Assembly: GCA_046542845.1 (NCBI GenBank)
Contig: JBKHAN010000024.1
Coordinates: 1 to 40,974 of the forward strand
From: SKKC01 sp046542845
GTDB taxonomy: Bacteria > Spirochaetota > Spirochaetia > DSM-27196 > SKKC01
Reading direction: 5' to 3'
DNA length: 40,974 nt
The notes under the pieces were generated by a model. It was given only the letters and a program-made list of their open reading frames with translations. It was not told where the DNA came from and made no database searches. This document shows positions 27,123-35,346 of the stretch, in pieces. Numbering within the stretch: the first letter of the stretch is position 1; every line of letters starts with the position of its first letter. The position numbers were made by a program, and so were the translations under genes.

Positions 27123-27953
27123 ATGAATCAGAAACCCGGCCTGCTGATTGACTGTAACGCCCTTCGTTCCCTGCAGGAGGATCGCTCGTGCATTCTCGTG
27201 GACACGCGCGGGGAGCCGGAGTACCTCGAAGCACATATTCCAGGCGCCATTAACCTTCCCTCAAACGACCTTTTTGACATGGATACCGCCGGGCTTGACC
27301 TGCTTCCGGTTCCCGAAATTCAAAACACCGTACGCAGGGTGGGAATCGATCAGGATACACATCTGGTCCTGTACGACGACTCAGGACTCATCCCTTCGGC
27401 TCGCGTTTTCTGGGTACTCGAGAGTCTCGGCAGATCGTCCATGTCGCTCCTCAACGGAGGGTTTCCGGCGTGGGTCGCGTCAACAGGACCGACTGAAGCC
27501 GGCCGGACGAGAAGCGACGCTGTTCGAGGGAACGGCACTCCCTTTGTCCCCCTTGCCGAGCATGGTGCCGTCGCTACCCGAGACGATGTCCTCGCCGCAA
27601 CGCATGAGCCCGCACATCTTATTATCGATGCCCGCAGCGAAGACGAGTACCACGGCCGCATGAACGTGCACACAAGAAACGGCCATATTCCCACTGCCGT
27701 ACATCTTGACTGGCAGGACAACATTGAGGACCTGTTTAACCCGTTGTTTCGCCCGCCGGAGACCCTCCGCAAACGCTATACCGACGCGGGCTCGGATACG
27801 GCCAGTCAGATAATAACCTATTGCCGAACCGGTTCGCGCTCCTCTCATACATATTTCACCCTTCGTATGCTCGGATACACCAACGTCAGGAATTACTCAG
27901 GATCATGGATGGAATGGAGCGAAGACCCGTCGCTCCCCGTGGAGACGGGATAG
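27123..27953 (+). CDS. Two-domain rhodanese-type sulfurtransferase
   Basis: 276 residues from ATG at 27123. Two rhodanese domains are visible: the inactive N-terminal one (VDTRGEPEYLEAHIPGAINLP, quoted in part as EPEYLEAHIPGAINLP) and the C-terminal catalytic one with Cys234 in the loop CRTGSRS. This loop is closer to thiosulfate sulfurtransferases (CRKGVT) than to mercaptopyruvate enzymes (CGSGVT). The enzyme moves sulfane sulfur from a donor to cyanide or a protein acceptor. It is divergent from the GH42-like gene and its stop codon directly abuts the stop of the convergent ClC-sirtuin gene. Confidence 0.88.
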   Translation: MNQKPGLLIDCNALRSLQEDRSCILVDTRGEPEYLEAHIPGAINLPSNDLFDMDTAGLDLLPVPEIQNTVRRVGIDQDTHLVLYDDSGLIPSARVFWVLESLGRSSMSLLNGGFPAWVASTGPTEAGRTRSDAVRGNGTPFVPLAEHGAVATRDDVLAATHEPAHLIIDARSEDEYHGRMNVHTRNGHIPTAVHLDWQDNIEDLFNPLFRPPETLRKRYTDAGSDTASQIITYCRTGSRSSHTYFTLRMLGYTNVRNYSGSWMEWSEDPSLPVETG

Positions 27954-30281
27954 TTACAGGATGGCCGAGAGCGTAACCCCCGCAGTCCCGCGAATCGACA
28001 GCGATACCTGACTAGTGATCGCTGTCGCGGCCGGGTTTACTTCGATGACCGGCACACCCCTGTGACTCGCAACCAGCGGCAGCGATGCTGCCGGCTGTAC
28101 CAGCGCGGATGTTCCAACAGCGAGGAACAGGTCGCACCGTTCGGCTTCGAAAAACGCTTCGTCGAGCGTCTCCGTCGGGAGCATCTCGCCAAACCATACA
28201 ACGTCGGGCCGCAAGTATTCGCCGCAGACCGGGCAACGGGGCACTTCGACAGCATCGAAGTCCTCGTCTTCCTCCACCGCATTCGCCGCGAAAGCGGCCG
28301 CCGGGTCTGCCGCAAACACCGCAACAGCCTCCCGGCTACGGTCCGCGCGATGATACCGCACGCAGCCATTGGTACAGCGTACCTGCAGCAGATTCCCGTG
28401 CAGACTCAGGACCCTGGAGCTTCCCGCTCTGTCGTGGAGTCCATCTACATTTTGCGTGAGTATGGTAACCCGATTCACAAAGTGCTCCATGCGAACAAGA
28501 GCCAAATGCCCCTCACCGGGGTCGACAGTCATGAGCGCCTGCCGCCTCGCAGCGTACCAGCTCCATACCCGTGCAGGATTCTCCTGAAAAGCCTGCGGAG
28601 TCGCCAGTTCGGTTGGATCAAAGCGAGCCCAGTATCCGGTTTGAGCATCCCGAAAGGTAGGGAGGCCGCATTCCGCGGAGATCCCTGCGCCTGTAAGTAC
28701 ACAGACGTGCGTTGACTGGTCGATAAGCTCTCGGGCCTGATCTATCATACGCACCGTTTCCTCCGTAGCCTGCTCGCTCCCCGCTCCCCGGAAAACAGGG
28801 ACGTGCGGCGTGGCGCTCAATGGATAGTAGTTCCGCATAGGTATACTCGGGTCGACAGCACGATCCATCCCCGTTTTGAGACTCTCGGCAATGGACTTTC
28901 CCGCCGGTCGGAAACCTATATCGCGATCGTCCCGGTACCCCCGGAAGAAGGCCATGAAGACGCGTTTTATGCCGGCGGCCGAGAACTGCATGGGAATATC
29001 GTGTGTCTCCAGATCCATGAAGAACGTCTTTTTCTGGAAGATAATCTGGCTTGGAAAGACACTCAAATGACCCACCATCAGGTAGGAAACGGCCGCTGCC
29101 ACCGCAGCCCAAGCACCGGTCTGTACACCGAAGAGTTCAATCGCCATGAACGCAGCCGCAATAGGTGTGTTGGTCGTTGCCGCGAGGAAGGCAACCATGC
29201 CGATAGCGGAGTACACGGCTATATCGTGCGAGAAGAGCTGTGCCCAGAGGTTCCCGAAGGTAGCCCCGATAAAGAAAACGGGACCCAGGATTCCTCCACT
29301 CCCGCCTGCAGAGAGCGTGACGGAGGTGGTAAACATCTTGAAGAACGATGCGACCGGACGATACGCTACGCCATCCAGCGCCGTGTCAACAATATTCATA
29401 CCAAGACCGATAAAGTTGGTCGTCCCCGTGCCGAGAACGACCAGAATCAGAACCATTCCCCCTATAAGCGCCTTGACCGAGCCGGGAACAGGCATACGAT
29501 GAAAGACATCCTCGGTCCGGTTCAGGATAGATATGAACAGGACCGCCGCGAGACCCGTCGCCAGCCCGAAGACAACCATGTTCAGAAGCATGATTCCGTC
29601 AGCAGGAAATGTATGATCGACGGAAAAGCTGAGGTGACGAACCCCCAGCCACCGTGTTACGAACGCGCTCACATAGCTCGCAATGAGCGCGGGAAGAAGC
29701 CGGTTGTAATGAAAACGTCCAATGGAGAGAACTTCAGAGGCAAACAGGGCCCCGGCCAGCGGCGTACCGAAGACTCCCGAAAAACCCGCACTGATACCGC
29801 ACAGTACAAAGCGCTGACGGTCGAGCTTGTTCATGCGAACCAGCCGGGCAAAGGCGGATGCCACGCCCGCGCCAATCTGCGCGCTCGGACCTTCTTTCCC
29901 TGCAGACCCTCCGAGGACAAGGGTAACGAGCGTCGCAAGCATCTTGACCGGTATAACCCGAAGCCTGACGTCCCCGTCGTGAAGGTGAATAGACTCAATA
30001 ACCTGCTCGGTACCGTGACCTTTGGCGTCCGGCGCGAGGCGCGAGACAATGAAATGGCTCAACACAAGACCGACCGGTATGAGTAGAAAAAAGTAGGGAA
30101 GCTCGTAGACGACCGAAATACCGCCATCGAGCAGAATGAGGAAAGCCGCAGTCGGTACTCCGACGATCAATCCGGCTACAAATGCGAGAATCACCCATTT
30201 GATTGTCGTTAAGGTCACCAGCGATTGAATCACGGCGAACTGCAGACCTGGATGCGGATTCGGTCCCTCTGATTCACCCAT
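27954..30281 (-). CDS. ClC chloride channel/transporter fused to a sirtuin
   Basis: One uninterrupted frame of 775 residues from ATG 30281 (a TTG at 30320 is possible). Residues about 15-430 form a ClC channel with ten or more hydrophobic helices, the gating glutamate Glu130 in GKEGPSAQIG and the anion-site loop GGSGGILGPVF (about 326-336); the first selectivity motif reads GHGTEQV rather than GSGIPEV. Residues 431-511 are a soluble linker with no CBS domain. Residues 512-775 are a complete SIRT5/CobB-like sirtuin: GAGIS at 531, Tyr576 and Arg579 of the acyl-lysine pocket, TQNVDGLH, catalytic His628, zinc cysteines at 636, 640 and CPVC, GTSALVQPA and EVNP. It should be an NAD-dependent deacylase tethered to the inner face of the membrane. 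Confidence 0.85.
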   Translation of the reverse strand: MGESEGPNPHPGLQFAVIQSLVTLTTIKWVILAFVAGLIVGVPTAAFLILLDGGISVVYELPYFFLLIPVGLVLSHFIVSRLAPDAKGHGTEQVIESIHLHDGDVRLRVIPVKMLATLVTLVLGGSAGKEGPSAQIGAGVASAFARLVRMNKLDRQRFVLCGISAGFSGVFGTPLAGALFASEVLSIGRFHYNRLLPALIASYVSAFVTRWLGVRHLSFSVDHTFPADGIMLLNMVVFGLATGLAAVLFISILNRTEDVFHRMPVPGSVKALIGGMVLILVVLGTGTTNFIGLGMNIVDTALDGVAYRPVASFFKMFTTSVTLSAGGSGGILGPVFFIGATFGNLWAQLFSHDIAVYSAIGMVAFLAATTNTPIAAAFMAIELFGVQTGAWAAVAAAVSYLMVGHLSVFPSQIIFQKKTFFMDLETHDIPMQFSAAGIKRVFMAFFRGYRDDRDIGFRPAGKSIAESLKTGMDRAVDPSIPMRNYYPLSATPHVPVFRGAGSEQATEETVRMIDQARELIDQSTHVCVLTGAGISAECGLPTFRDAQTGYWARFDPTELATPQAFQENPARVWSWYAARRQALMTVDPGEGHLALVRMEHFVNRVTILTQNVDGLHDRAGSSRVLSLHGNLLQVRCTNGCVRYHRADRSREAVAVFAADPAAAFAANAVEEDEDFDAVEVPRCPVCGEYLRPDVVWFGEMLPTETLDEAFFEAERCDLFLAVGTSALVQPAASLPLVASHRGVPVIEVNPAATAITSQVSLSIRGTAGVTLSAIL
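28760..28764 (-). promoter_or_regulatory. Possible internal ribosome binding site for a free sirtuin
   Basis: The minus strand carries GGAGG here, 11 bases before an in-frame ATG at 28748. Translation from that ATG would give a 264-residue protein beginning MIDQAREL, the size of a normal stand-alone sirtuin. Confidence 0.4.
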
Positions 30282-30319
30282 GCTTCGGCGAGCATATCCT
30301 ATGATACAAAAGTGCAACA

Positions 30320-30337
30320 ATACGTTTCGTACACTAT
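30320..30337. promoter_or_regulatory. Degenerate LacI-type operator before the GH28 gene
   Basis: ATACGTTTCGTACACTAT shares the ten bases TTTCGTACAC with the operator at 38703-38720 and has the central CpG, but lacks the flanking TGCG and CGCA. It overlaps a possible -10 box TATGGT at 30335-30340 that would serve the GH28 operon. Confidence 0.35.
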
Positions 30338-30383
30338 GGTATTTCGGCTTTTCGCCGATCTGGTTACGGGTTAGGCTCGTGCT

Positions 30384-31742
30384 ATGCGTGCTTTAATCAG
30401 CGACTTCGGAGCCGTCTGTGACGGGCAGACCGACGACACCCGTGCAATACAGGCTGCGATACGCGCGGTCGGCGACAAGGGCGGAGGAACCGTCGTTGTC
30501 CCCGGTGGCCGACGCTCCGTGTGCGGTCAGATACGCCTCGTGAGCGGTGTAGAACTGCATCTTGAAAACGGATCAGTGCTACTCGCGAGCTCCGATCCGG
30601 ACCGCTACGGTTCTGAGGGTTTCGGTTGTGTCATCGAGACCTGGAAAGCGGATAACTGCGCGATCACCGGTACCGGCACGATCGATGCTCGCGGCCTGGA
30701 CTATATGCGTGCGGACCTGACCTACATATACGAGCCCATGCCGTGGCGACCGCGCCTCGTTGGCTTTGTCGATTGTCGCAATCTTACGATACGCGACGTA
30801 ACCTTTCGCGACTCCCCGAACTGGACACTTCACCTCGTAGGCTGCGAGCACGTGAACATAGATGGCGTAACGATAGACAACAATACAAAGATTCCGAACT
30901 GTGACGGCATAGACCCGGACCATTGTCGACACGTGACGATTTCCAACTGCCGCATAAAGGCCGGTGACGACGGAATCGTGCTCAAGAACACCAAAGAGTT
31001 CGCGGATCGAGGCCCGTGTGAAGACATCAACATCACAAACTGTCAGATCGAGTCGACATCGGCGGCAATCAAGATTGGGAGCGAGAGCGTCTCTGATTTC
31101 CGACGCATAACCATCACCGGATGCATCATTCGCTCGTCTCATCGCGGGGTCGCGGTGCAACTTCGCGATCAGGGGAATGTCAGCGACCTGATCGTATCCG
31201 GGTGCGTAATCGAGACACGACTGTTCGAAGACCACTGGTGGGGCAAGGCCGAACCGGTGTATCTCACATCCGTTCACCGCTTCGGGTCGGACATGGAACA
31301 GACGGGCTTTACCGCGCCGGACTGGAATCCGGAGAACAGACTTGGAACCATTCATCGGGTGCACATATCCGACCTCATGGCGCGGGGAGAGAACGGCATA
31401 GTCGTGTACGGAACGCGCCGAAGCGATGGCAGCAGCAGTGTACGGGATATATCCTTCGCCGACTGCCGGGTTGACGTACTCAAGACCTCACGGTGGAAGG
31501 CGGGTCGTATCGACATCCGCCCCTATGATACGCTCGGCCCGGGATTTCGGGACCCGGAGACGGACCCCGGCCTTATCGAGGCTGATTTTGCGGGAGTATC
31601 GATTACCGCGGCAGACACGATTCGCTGCACGAACTGCGAAATACGCCTCTCCGGATCGCTTCCCGCCGGATACGGAAATGTACTCGAGCTCGCGGATACT
31701 CGAGGAATCGAGCTCGACGGCTTTCGAGGGTACCGAACGTGA
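30384..31742 (+). CDS. GH28 polygalacturonase-type pectinase
   Basis: 452 residues from ATG at 30384; the ribosome binding site is weak. The N terminus FGAVCDGQTDDTRAIQAAI is the pectate-lyase-like start of the right-handed beta-helix. The catalytic aspartates are seen at Asp174/Asp177 in NCDGIDPD (NTD in classic enzymes) and Asp195-Asp196 in AGDDGI, followed by SSHRG and a later RIK-like basic site. Family members hydrolyse alpha-galacturonic or related bonds in pectin. No signal peptide is present, so an exo-acting intracellular enzyme on oligogalacturonides or rhamnogalacturonan pieces is likely. It is the first gene of a three-gene hydrolase operon. Confidence 0.9.
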   Translation: MRALISDFGAVCDGQTDDTRAIQAAIRAVGDKGGGTVVVPGGRRSVCGQIRLVSGVELHLENGSVLLASSDPDRYGSEGFGCVIETWKADNCAITGTGTIDARGLDYMRADLTYIYEPMPWRPRLVGFVDCRNLTIRDVTFRDSPNWTLHLVGCEHVNIDGVTIDNNTKIPNCDGIDPDHCRHVTISNCRIKAGDDGIVLKNTKEFADRGPCEDINITNCQIESTSAAIKIGSESVSDFRRITITGCIIRSSHRGVAVQLRDQGNVSDLIVSGCVIETRLFEDHWWGKAEPVYLTSVHRFGSDMEQTGFTAPDWNPENRLGTIHRVHISDLMARGENGIVVYGTRRSDGSSSVRDISFADCRVDVLKTSRWKAGRIDIRPYDTLGPGFRDPETDPGLIEADFAGVSITAADTIRCTNCEIRLSGSLPAGYGNVLELADTRGIELDGFRGYRT

Positions 31743-33004
31743 GCGAACCCCGCAGGGCCCTTCGCTACGGGGTGAATTACGTACCGAGCAGCACCTGGTG
31801 GTACATCTGGCAGGACTGGAATTCCGCCGGGATCGCAGCCGACCTGCATGCAATCGCGGAGATTGGCCTCGATCACATACGCATCCAATGCCTGTGGCCC
31901 CTGTTTCAGCCCGACCCGGGTTATATAAGCCAGGCGTCGCTTGAGCGCTTTTCAGCCCTGCTCGATCTCGCCGACGACGCCGGTCTCGACGTCGTAGCAA
32001 CGGTGCTCGACGGTTGGCTCAGCGGTTGGGCCTATCTTCCTGCGTTCGTCCACCACCCCTCGGGTATGCGCAGCATCTACACCGACCCGGACATAGTCGC
32101 AGCAGAGAAGGCGCTATTCTCCGCGCTGATTTCGACGGCGGCGGGTCATCGGCGTTTCCTGGGATTGGACCTGGGAAACGAGATCAACGTCCTCGAGCAT
32201 TTTGTTCCACGACCTTCTATTGCTGAGGGTGATGAATGGGCTCAGACGCTATGCGACCACGCTGCAGCGCTGCAGCCGGACCTCCTGCTCACAAACGGCG
32301 TCGACCACAACCCGTGGTATCGCGACACCGTGTTTTCGCGACGCGGTCTTGCCCGGACGGGTACACATACATCCGTTCACGCGTGGGTCAAGTTTACCGG
32401 CGCACTCGATCTCTTTCCCGCAGGCCATATCGGCAGGGAGGCGATTGCCCGATACCTCGTCGAGCTCGCCGCAGCGTACGCCGAGCAGCCGTCCCGCCCG
32501 GTCTGGCTACAGGAGTTCGGGGCCTCAGGCGCGTGGCTGCCCGAAGCCGCCATACCCGAGCTGATCGACTCGACACTGCACCATGTCGAACAGGTACCGG
32601 AACTGTGGGGCGTCACCTGGTGGTGTTCGCACGACATAGACCCGAACCATCACGGGTTCTCGGCGCAGGAGTACGACATGGGCCTGCTCGACCACTCGAA
32701 CCGCGTGAAACCCCTCGGAGCGCTTATTCGAGACCGGATACACAAGCGAATCGAACCCGCCGCGCGCACGGACACCGGACGGGTCGCCCTCGTGTTCGAC
32801 GAGCGCAACTTCGACGATGCAGCAGCATCATACCCGGATCGCATTCCGGAAACCGCGTCCCTTCGCTCGCAGACACTCGCAAGAGCCTTTATGCAGCATT
32901 ATACCGAACACCCATCGCTGTGCCTGCTGCACAGATCGCGACTACACGATGCAGAGTATCTTCGTCTGCGAGGGATCACATCGTGCATAGAGGAGGATTA
33001 TTGA
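31739..33004 (+). CDS. Clan GH-A (GH5-like) glycosidase
   Basis: 421 residues from GTG at 31739, overlapping the GH28 stop as GTGA. The sequence reads as a TIM barrel: YGVNYVPSSTWW at strand 1, HIRIQCLWPLFQP at strand 2, probable acid/base Glu148 in LDLGNEIN and probable nucleophile Glu259 in VWLQEFGASG. WGVTWWCSHD marks strand 8. The closest broad family is GH5, but I cannot fix a subfamily or substrate. There is no signal peptide. Tight coupling to GH28 and GH42 suggests removal of side-chain sugars from the same polysaccharide. Confidence 0.75.
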   Translation: MSEPRRALRYGVNYVPSSTWWYIWQDWNSAGIAADLHAIAEIGLDHIRIQCLWPLFQPDPGYISQASLERFSALLDLADDAGLDVVATVLDGWLSGWAYLPAFVHHPSGMRSIYTDPDIVAAEKALFSALISTAAGHRRFLGLDLGNEINVLEHFVPRPSIAEGDEWAQTLCDHAAALQPDLLLTNGVDHNPWYRDTVFSRRGLARTGTHTSVHAWVKFTGALDLFPAGHIGREAIARYLVELAAAYAEQPSRPVWLQEFGASGAWLPEAAIPELIDSTLHHVEQVPELWGVTWWCSHDIDPNHHGFSAQEYDMGLLDHSNRVKPLGALIRDRIHKRIEPAARTDTGRVALVFDERNFDDAAASYPDRIPETASLRSQTLARAFMQHYTEHPSLCLLHRSRLHDAEYLRLRGITSCIEEDY

Positions 33005-33006
33005 CT

Positions 33007-34758
33007 ATGACGACACTTGCCGTTGACTACTACCCCGAGCATTGGCCCCGCGAACGCTGGGAAACCGACTTCAGACTCATGAGTGATGCGGGCATACAGG
33101 CCGTGCGTATGGCGGAGTTTGCCTGGTGCCGGCTCGAACCTGAAGCAGACCGCTTCGAGTTCTCGTGGCTGGACGATGTGGTAGAGCTGGCAGCACAACA
33201 CGGCATTCAAAGCATCCTCTGCACCCCTACCGCCGCGCCTCCAGCGTGGCTCGTTGACGCACACCCGGACGTGCTGCCCGTCGACGATCGAGGCCGAAGG
33301 ATGGGTCTCGGCGCGCGCAGACACTGCGATCCGAACTCTCACGTGTACCGTTTGCGCGCGAACCGGATAACGCACGCCATGGCCGGCCACTACCGCGACA
33401 CACAGGCTGTCCTGGCCTGGCAGATCGACAACGAGCTATACGGAAACACGCCGTCGTTCTCCGAGGCGACCCGCACGGCCTTCAGGGCGTGGGTGAAGGA
33501 TCGCTACGGGACAGTGGATGCCGTGAACAAGGCGTGGGGCACGATCTTCTGGAGTGGCGAGTATGCCAGTTTCAACGATATTCCTATCCCGGGTGGCGAT
33601 CCGGGGCCGGATTCGGCGGCTCACCATCCGTCACTGCGGCTCGAGTTCCATCGTTTCGTCTCGGCGTCGTGGGCTTCCTTCGTCCGTGAGCAGGCAGCCA
33701 TCATCCGACAGGAAAATCCGGAGTGGCTCATAACGACCAATGCATACCTCTTTCGCTGGGGTATGGACCTGAACCAGCGAGACCTCTTCGGCTCGCTGGA
33801 CGTGTATTCCTTCGACAACTACTCGCACTCCATGCACGAAAACTCCTTCTACTGCTCCTTCGCGCGGAGCATCAAACCGCGCTACTGGGTGCTTGAGCAG
33901 CAAAGCGCCTCCCCGAACGCACAACACCTGCTGCCGATGGAGGGTAAGCGCCTTTCCACCTATACGCGGGCTGTCGTAGCGGAAGGCTGCGAGCTCGTCT
34001 CGTATTTCCGCTGGCGTCAGTGTCGCTTCGGTCAGGAACAGCACCACGGAGCGATTCTTCCGCATTCGGGAGATCCCGGTGACCTGTACGAAGAACTCTC
34101 CGACCTGTCACAAGACCTGAAGGATAATCCGCCGGTCGCTCCGGACGGACCAGCGGTTGGCGTATTTTTTTCCTGGGAGGACGGATGGATCAGGAACATC
34201 GACGGCAGCAAGGATTATATTAGCGTACACGTTGAGGCCATTCATCGAGGACTCTACGAGGCGGGCGCTCGCGTGACGTATCTGTTCGACGCCGCAGACG
34301 TATCGCGGTTTGCAAGCCGGGAATCGGGCAATGGTACGATCATCTGTGCCATGAAGATGATACACGACCCGGACCTTTCGACGGCGCTGGTCCAGGCGGC
34401 CGAGGCAGGATCGCGCGTGCTGATCGGCAGCGACTACGGGGCCAAGGACCGATACAACGTATTCGAAGAACGGCTAATCCCCGCCATCATGGCAGAAGCG
34501 CTGGGGATCGACGTTCGCAGGCGTTTTCTGCTCACCGCGGAGATCCGCACGGAGGCGGGACGTACCGTGAGGTCACGACTCGACGAAGTCGAGCTTCAGG
34601 GGGCGGAGGCTGTCGAGACGGTTGTGGCATATACCGATGGGGCCACCGAGCCGGAGCGCATGGTGCCGGTCGTCACCCGGCGGAGCCTCGGTTCTGGAGA
34701 AATGTATTACGTTGCAGGGCAGCTGGACAGCACCTTCTGGAAGGCAATAGTCGGGTAA
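33007..34758 (+). CDS. GH42 beta-galactosidase-family enzyme
   Basis: 583 residues from ATG at 33007, with AGGAGG at 32991-32996; the same frame is open far upstream, but that part lies over the previous gene and has no family sequence. It opens with the GH42 start VDYYPEHWP. Acid/base Glu143 lies in WQIDNELYG and nucleophile Glu297 in YWVLEQQSA. The amidotransferase-like trimerisation domain follows (VGVFFSWEDGW, VLIGSDYGAKD). GH42 enzymes release terminal beta-galactose, and some release alpha-arabinose, from oligosaccharides. It is slightly shorter than typical members (about 650-690). It is the last gene of the GH28 operon. Confidence 0.92.
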   Translation: MTTLAVDYYPEHWPRERWETDFRLMSDAGIQAVRMAEFAWCRLEPEADRFEFSWLDDVVELAAQHGIQSILCTPTAAPPAWLVDAHPDVLPVDDRGRRMGLGARRHCDPNSHVYRLRANRITHAMAGHYRDTQAVLAWQIDNELYGNTPSFSEATRTAFRAWVKDRYGTVDAVNKAWGTIFWSGEYASFNDIPIPGGDPGPDSAAHHPSLRLEFHRFVSASWASFVREQAAIIRQENPEWLITTNAYLFRWGMDLNQRDLFGSLDVYSFDNYSHSMHENSFYCSFARSIKPRYWVLEQQSASPNAQHLLPMEGKRLSTYTRAVVAEGCELVSYFRWRQCRFGQEQHHGAILPHSGDPGDLYEELSDLSQDLKDNPPVAPDGPAVGVFFSWEDGWIRNIDGSKDYISVHVEAIHRGLYEAGARVTYLFDAADVSRFASRESGNGTIICAMKMIHDPDLSTALVQAAEAGSRVLIGSDYGAKDRYNVFEERLIPAIMAEALGIDVRRRFLLTAEIRTEAGRTVRSRLDEVELQGAEAVETVVAYTDGATEPERMVPVVTRRSLGSGEMYYVAGQLDSTFWKAIVG

Positions 34759-34780
34759 GCCCTGCCCGAATTATCGACGC

Positions 34781-34798
34781 GGGTTGCTCAATCAACCC
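34781..34798 (+). terminator. Hairpin after the GH42 gene, possible terminator
   Basis: GGGTTG-CTCAAT-CAACCC forms a 6-bp stem with a 6-base loop, 22 bases after the GH42 stop. It has no T-run, so it is at best a weak or factor-dependent terminator. Confidence 0.35.
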
Positions 34799-35280
34799 AC
34801 CTGTATTCCCATATCGACATGGACCATTCACCGTCGTTCACGGTCAGAGAACCCGACTCGACGGGCATGGACAGGTGGGGACTCTCAAATATTTACCATT
34901 CTTCGTACATCAGCTCTTCGTCGAGACCCTCCGCGATAGTGATCGTTGTGGTATTCAGAACGGCATCCTGGAATAATTCAAAATTTTCGAAGCCGGAGGC
35001 TTCAACGGGCTCGATGATCCAACCGGTCGTCTGTCCATTCCTGACGTCGTCGGTTTCGCCACGAAATAGCTGCCTCGACGCAGGCATGGTTGGCCCCTGG
35101 AGAGCAATGAGAGACCGAATTACGTGCCATGGATCGGATACTCACTCGGCGCGTGTGCTACCGAACCGCACGCGGTCGACCACGCAGGTGTATTCCGGCT
35201 CTTTCGATGAGGTTTTTACGTGCAGAGCACGCAAAAAGCATGTATGGTATGGACCTGTGGTGCGAAAACGAACGCCAACA
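34788..35280 (-). pseudogene. Degraded gene remnant on the minus strand
   Basis: This is the only long stretch without an intact gene (34759-35346). One minus-strand frame reads natural-looking protein sequence through two in-frame stops: TGA at 35142-35144 and TAA at 34893-34895, ending at TGA 34788-34790. The pieces include KEPEYTCVVDRVRFGS, GWIIEPVEASGFENFELF, AEGLDEELMYEEW and DGEWSMSIWEYRW. The YT-VD-VRFG pattern resembles the end of a carbohydrate-binding beta-sandwich. The plus-strand frame over the same bases is rich in Ser, Thr and Arg and looks non-coding. The upstream limit is approximate. It may be the eroded 3' end of another hydrolase; I cannot name the family. Confidence 0.45.
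35261..35270. promoter_or_regulatory. Possible operator half-site before the LacI-type gene
   Basis: TGCGAAAACG matches the left half and central CpG of the TGCG-N4-CG-N4-CGCA pattern; the right half is not conserved. It lies 77 bases before the regulator start and could allow autoregulation. Confidence 0.25.
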
Positions 35281-35346
35281 GGAAAAAACCAATATACTAC
35301 AGAAATAATGACGCGAACCGAATGGTTGTAGCTGGGAGCAGAACAC

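Noticed and set aside
28803..30086. A 427-codon open frame on the plus strand
   Set aside because: It mirrors the ClC coding region and gives a highly charged sequence without any recognisable fold.
30344..30358. Short inverted repeat TCGGC-TTTTC-GCCGA before the GH28 gene
   Set aside because: The stem is only five bases and no T-run follows, so neither a terminator nor an operator can be supported.
32236..33006. Upstream extension of the GH42 frame by 257 codons
   Set aside because: It lies over the GH5-like gene in another frame, is arginine- and proline-rich, and a strong AGGAGG precedes the ATG at 33007.
35293..35298. TATACT as a -10 box for the LacI-type gene
   Set aside because: No -35-like hexamer is present at 16-18 bases upstream.
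34819..35331. A 170-codon plus-strand frame in the only long gene-poor stretch
   Set aside because: Its composition (Ser, Thr, Arg runs) looks like a shadow; the minus-strand frame over the same bases reads as eroded protein.
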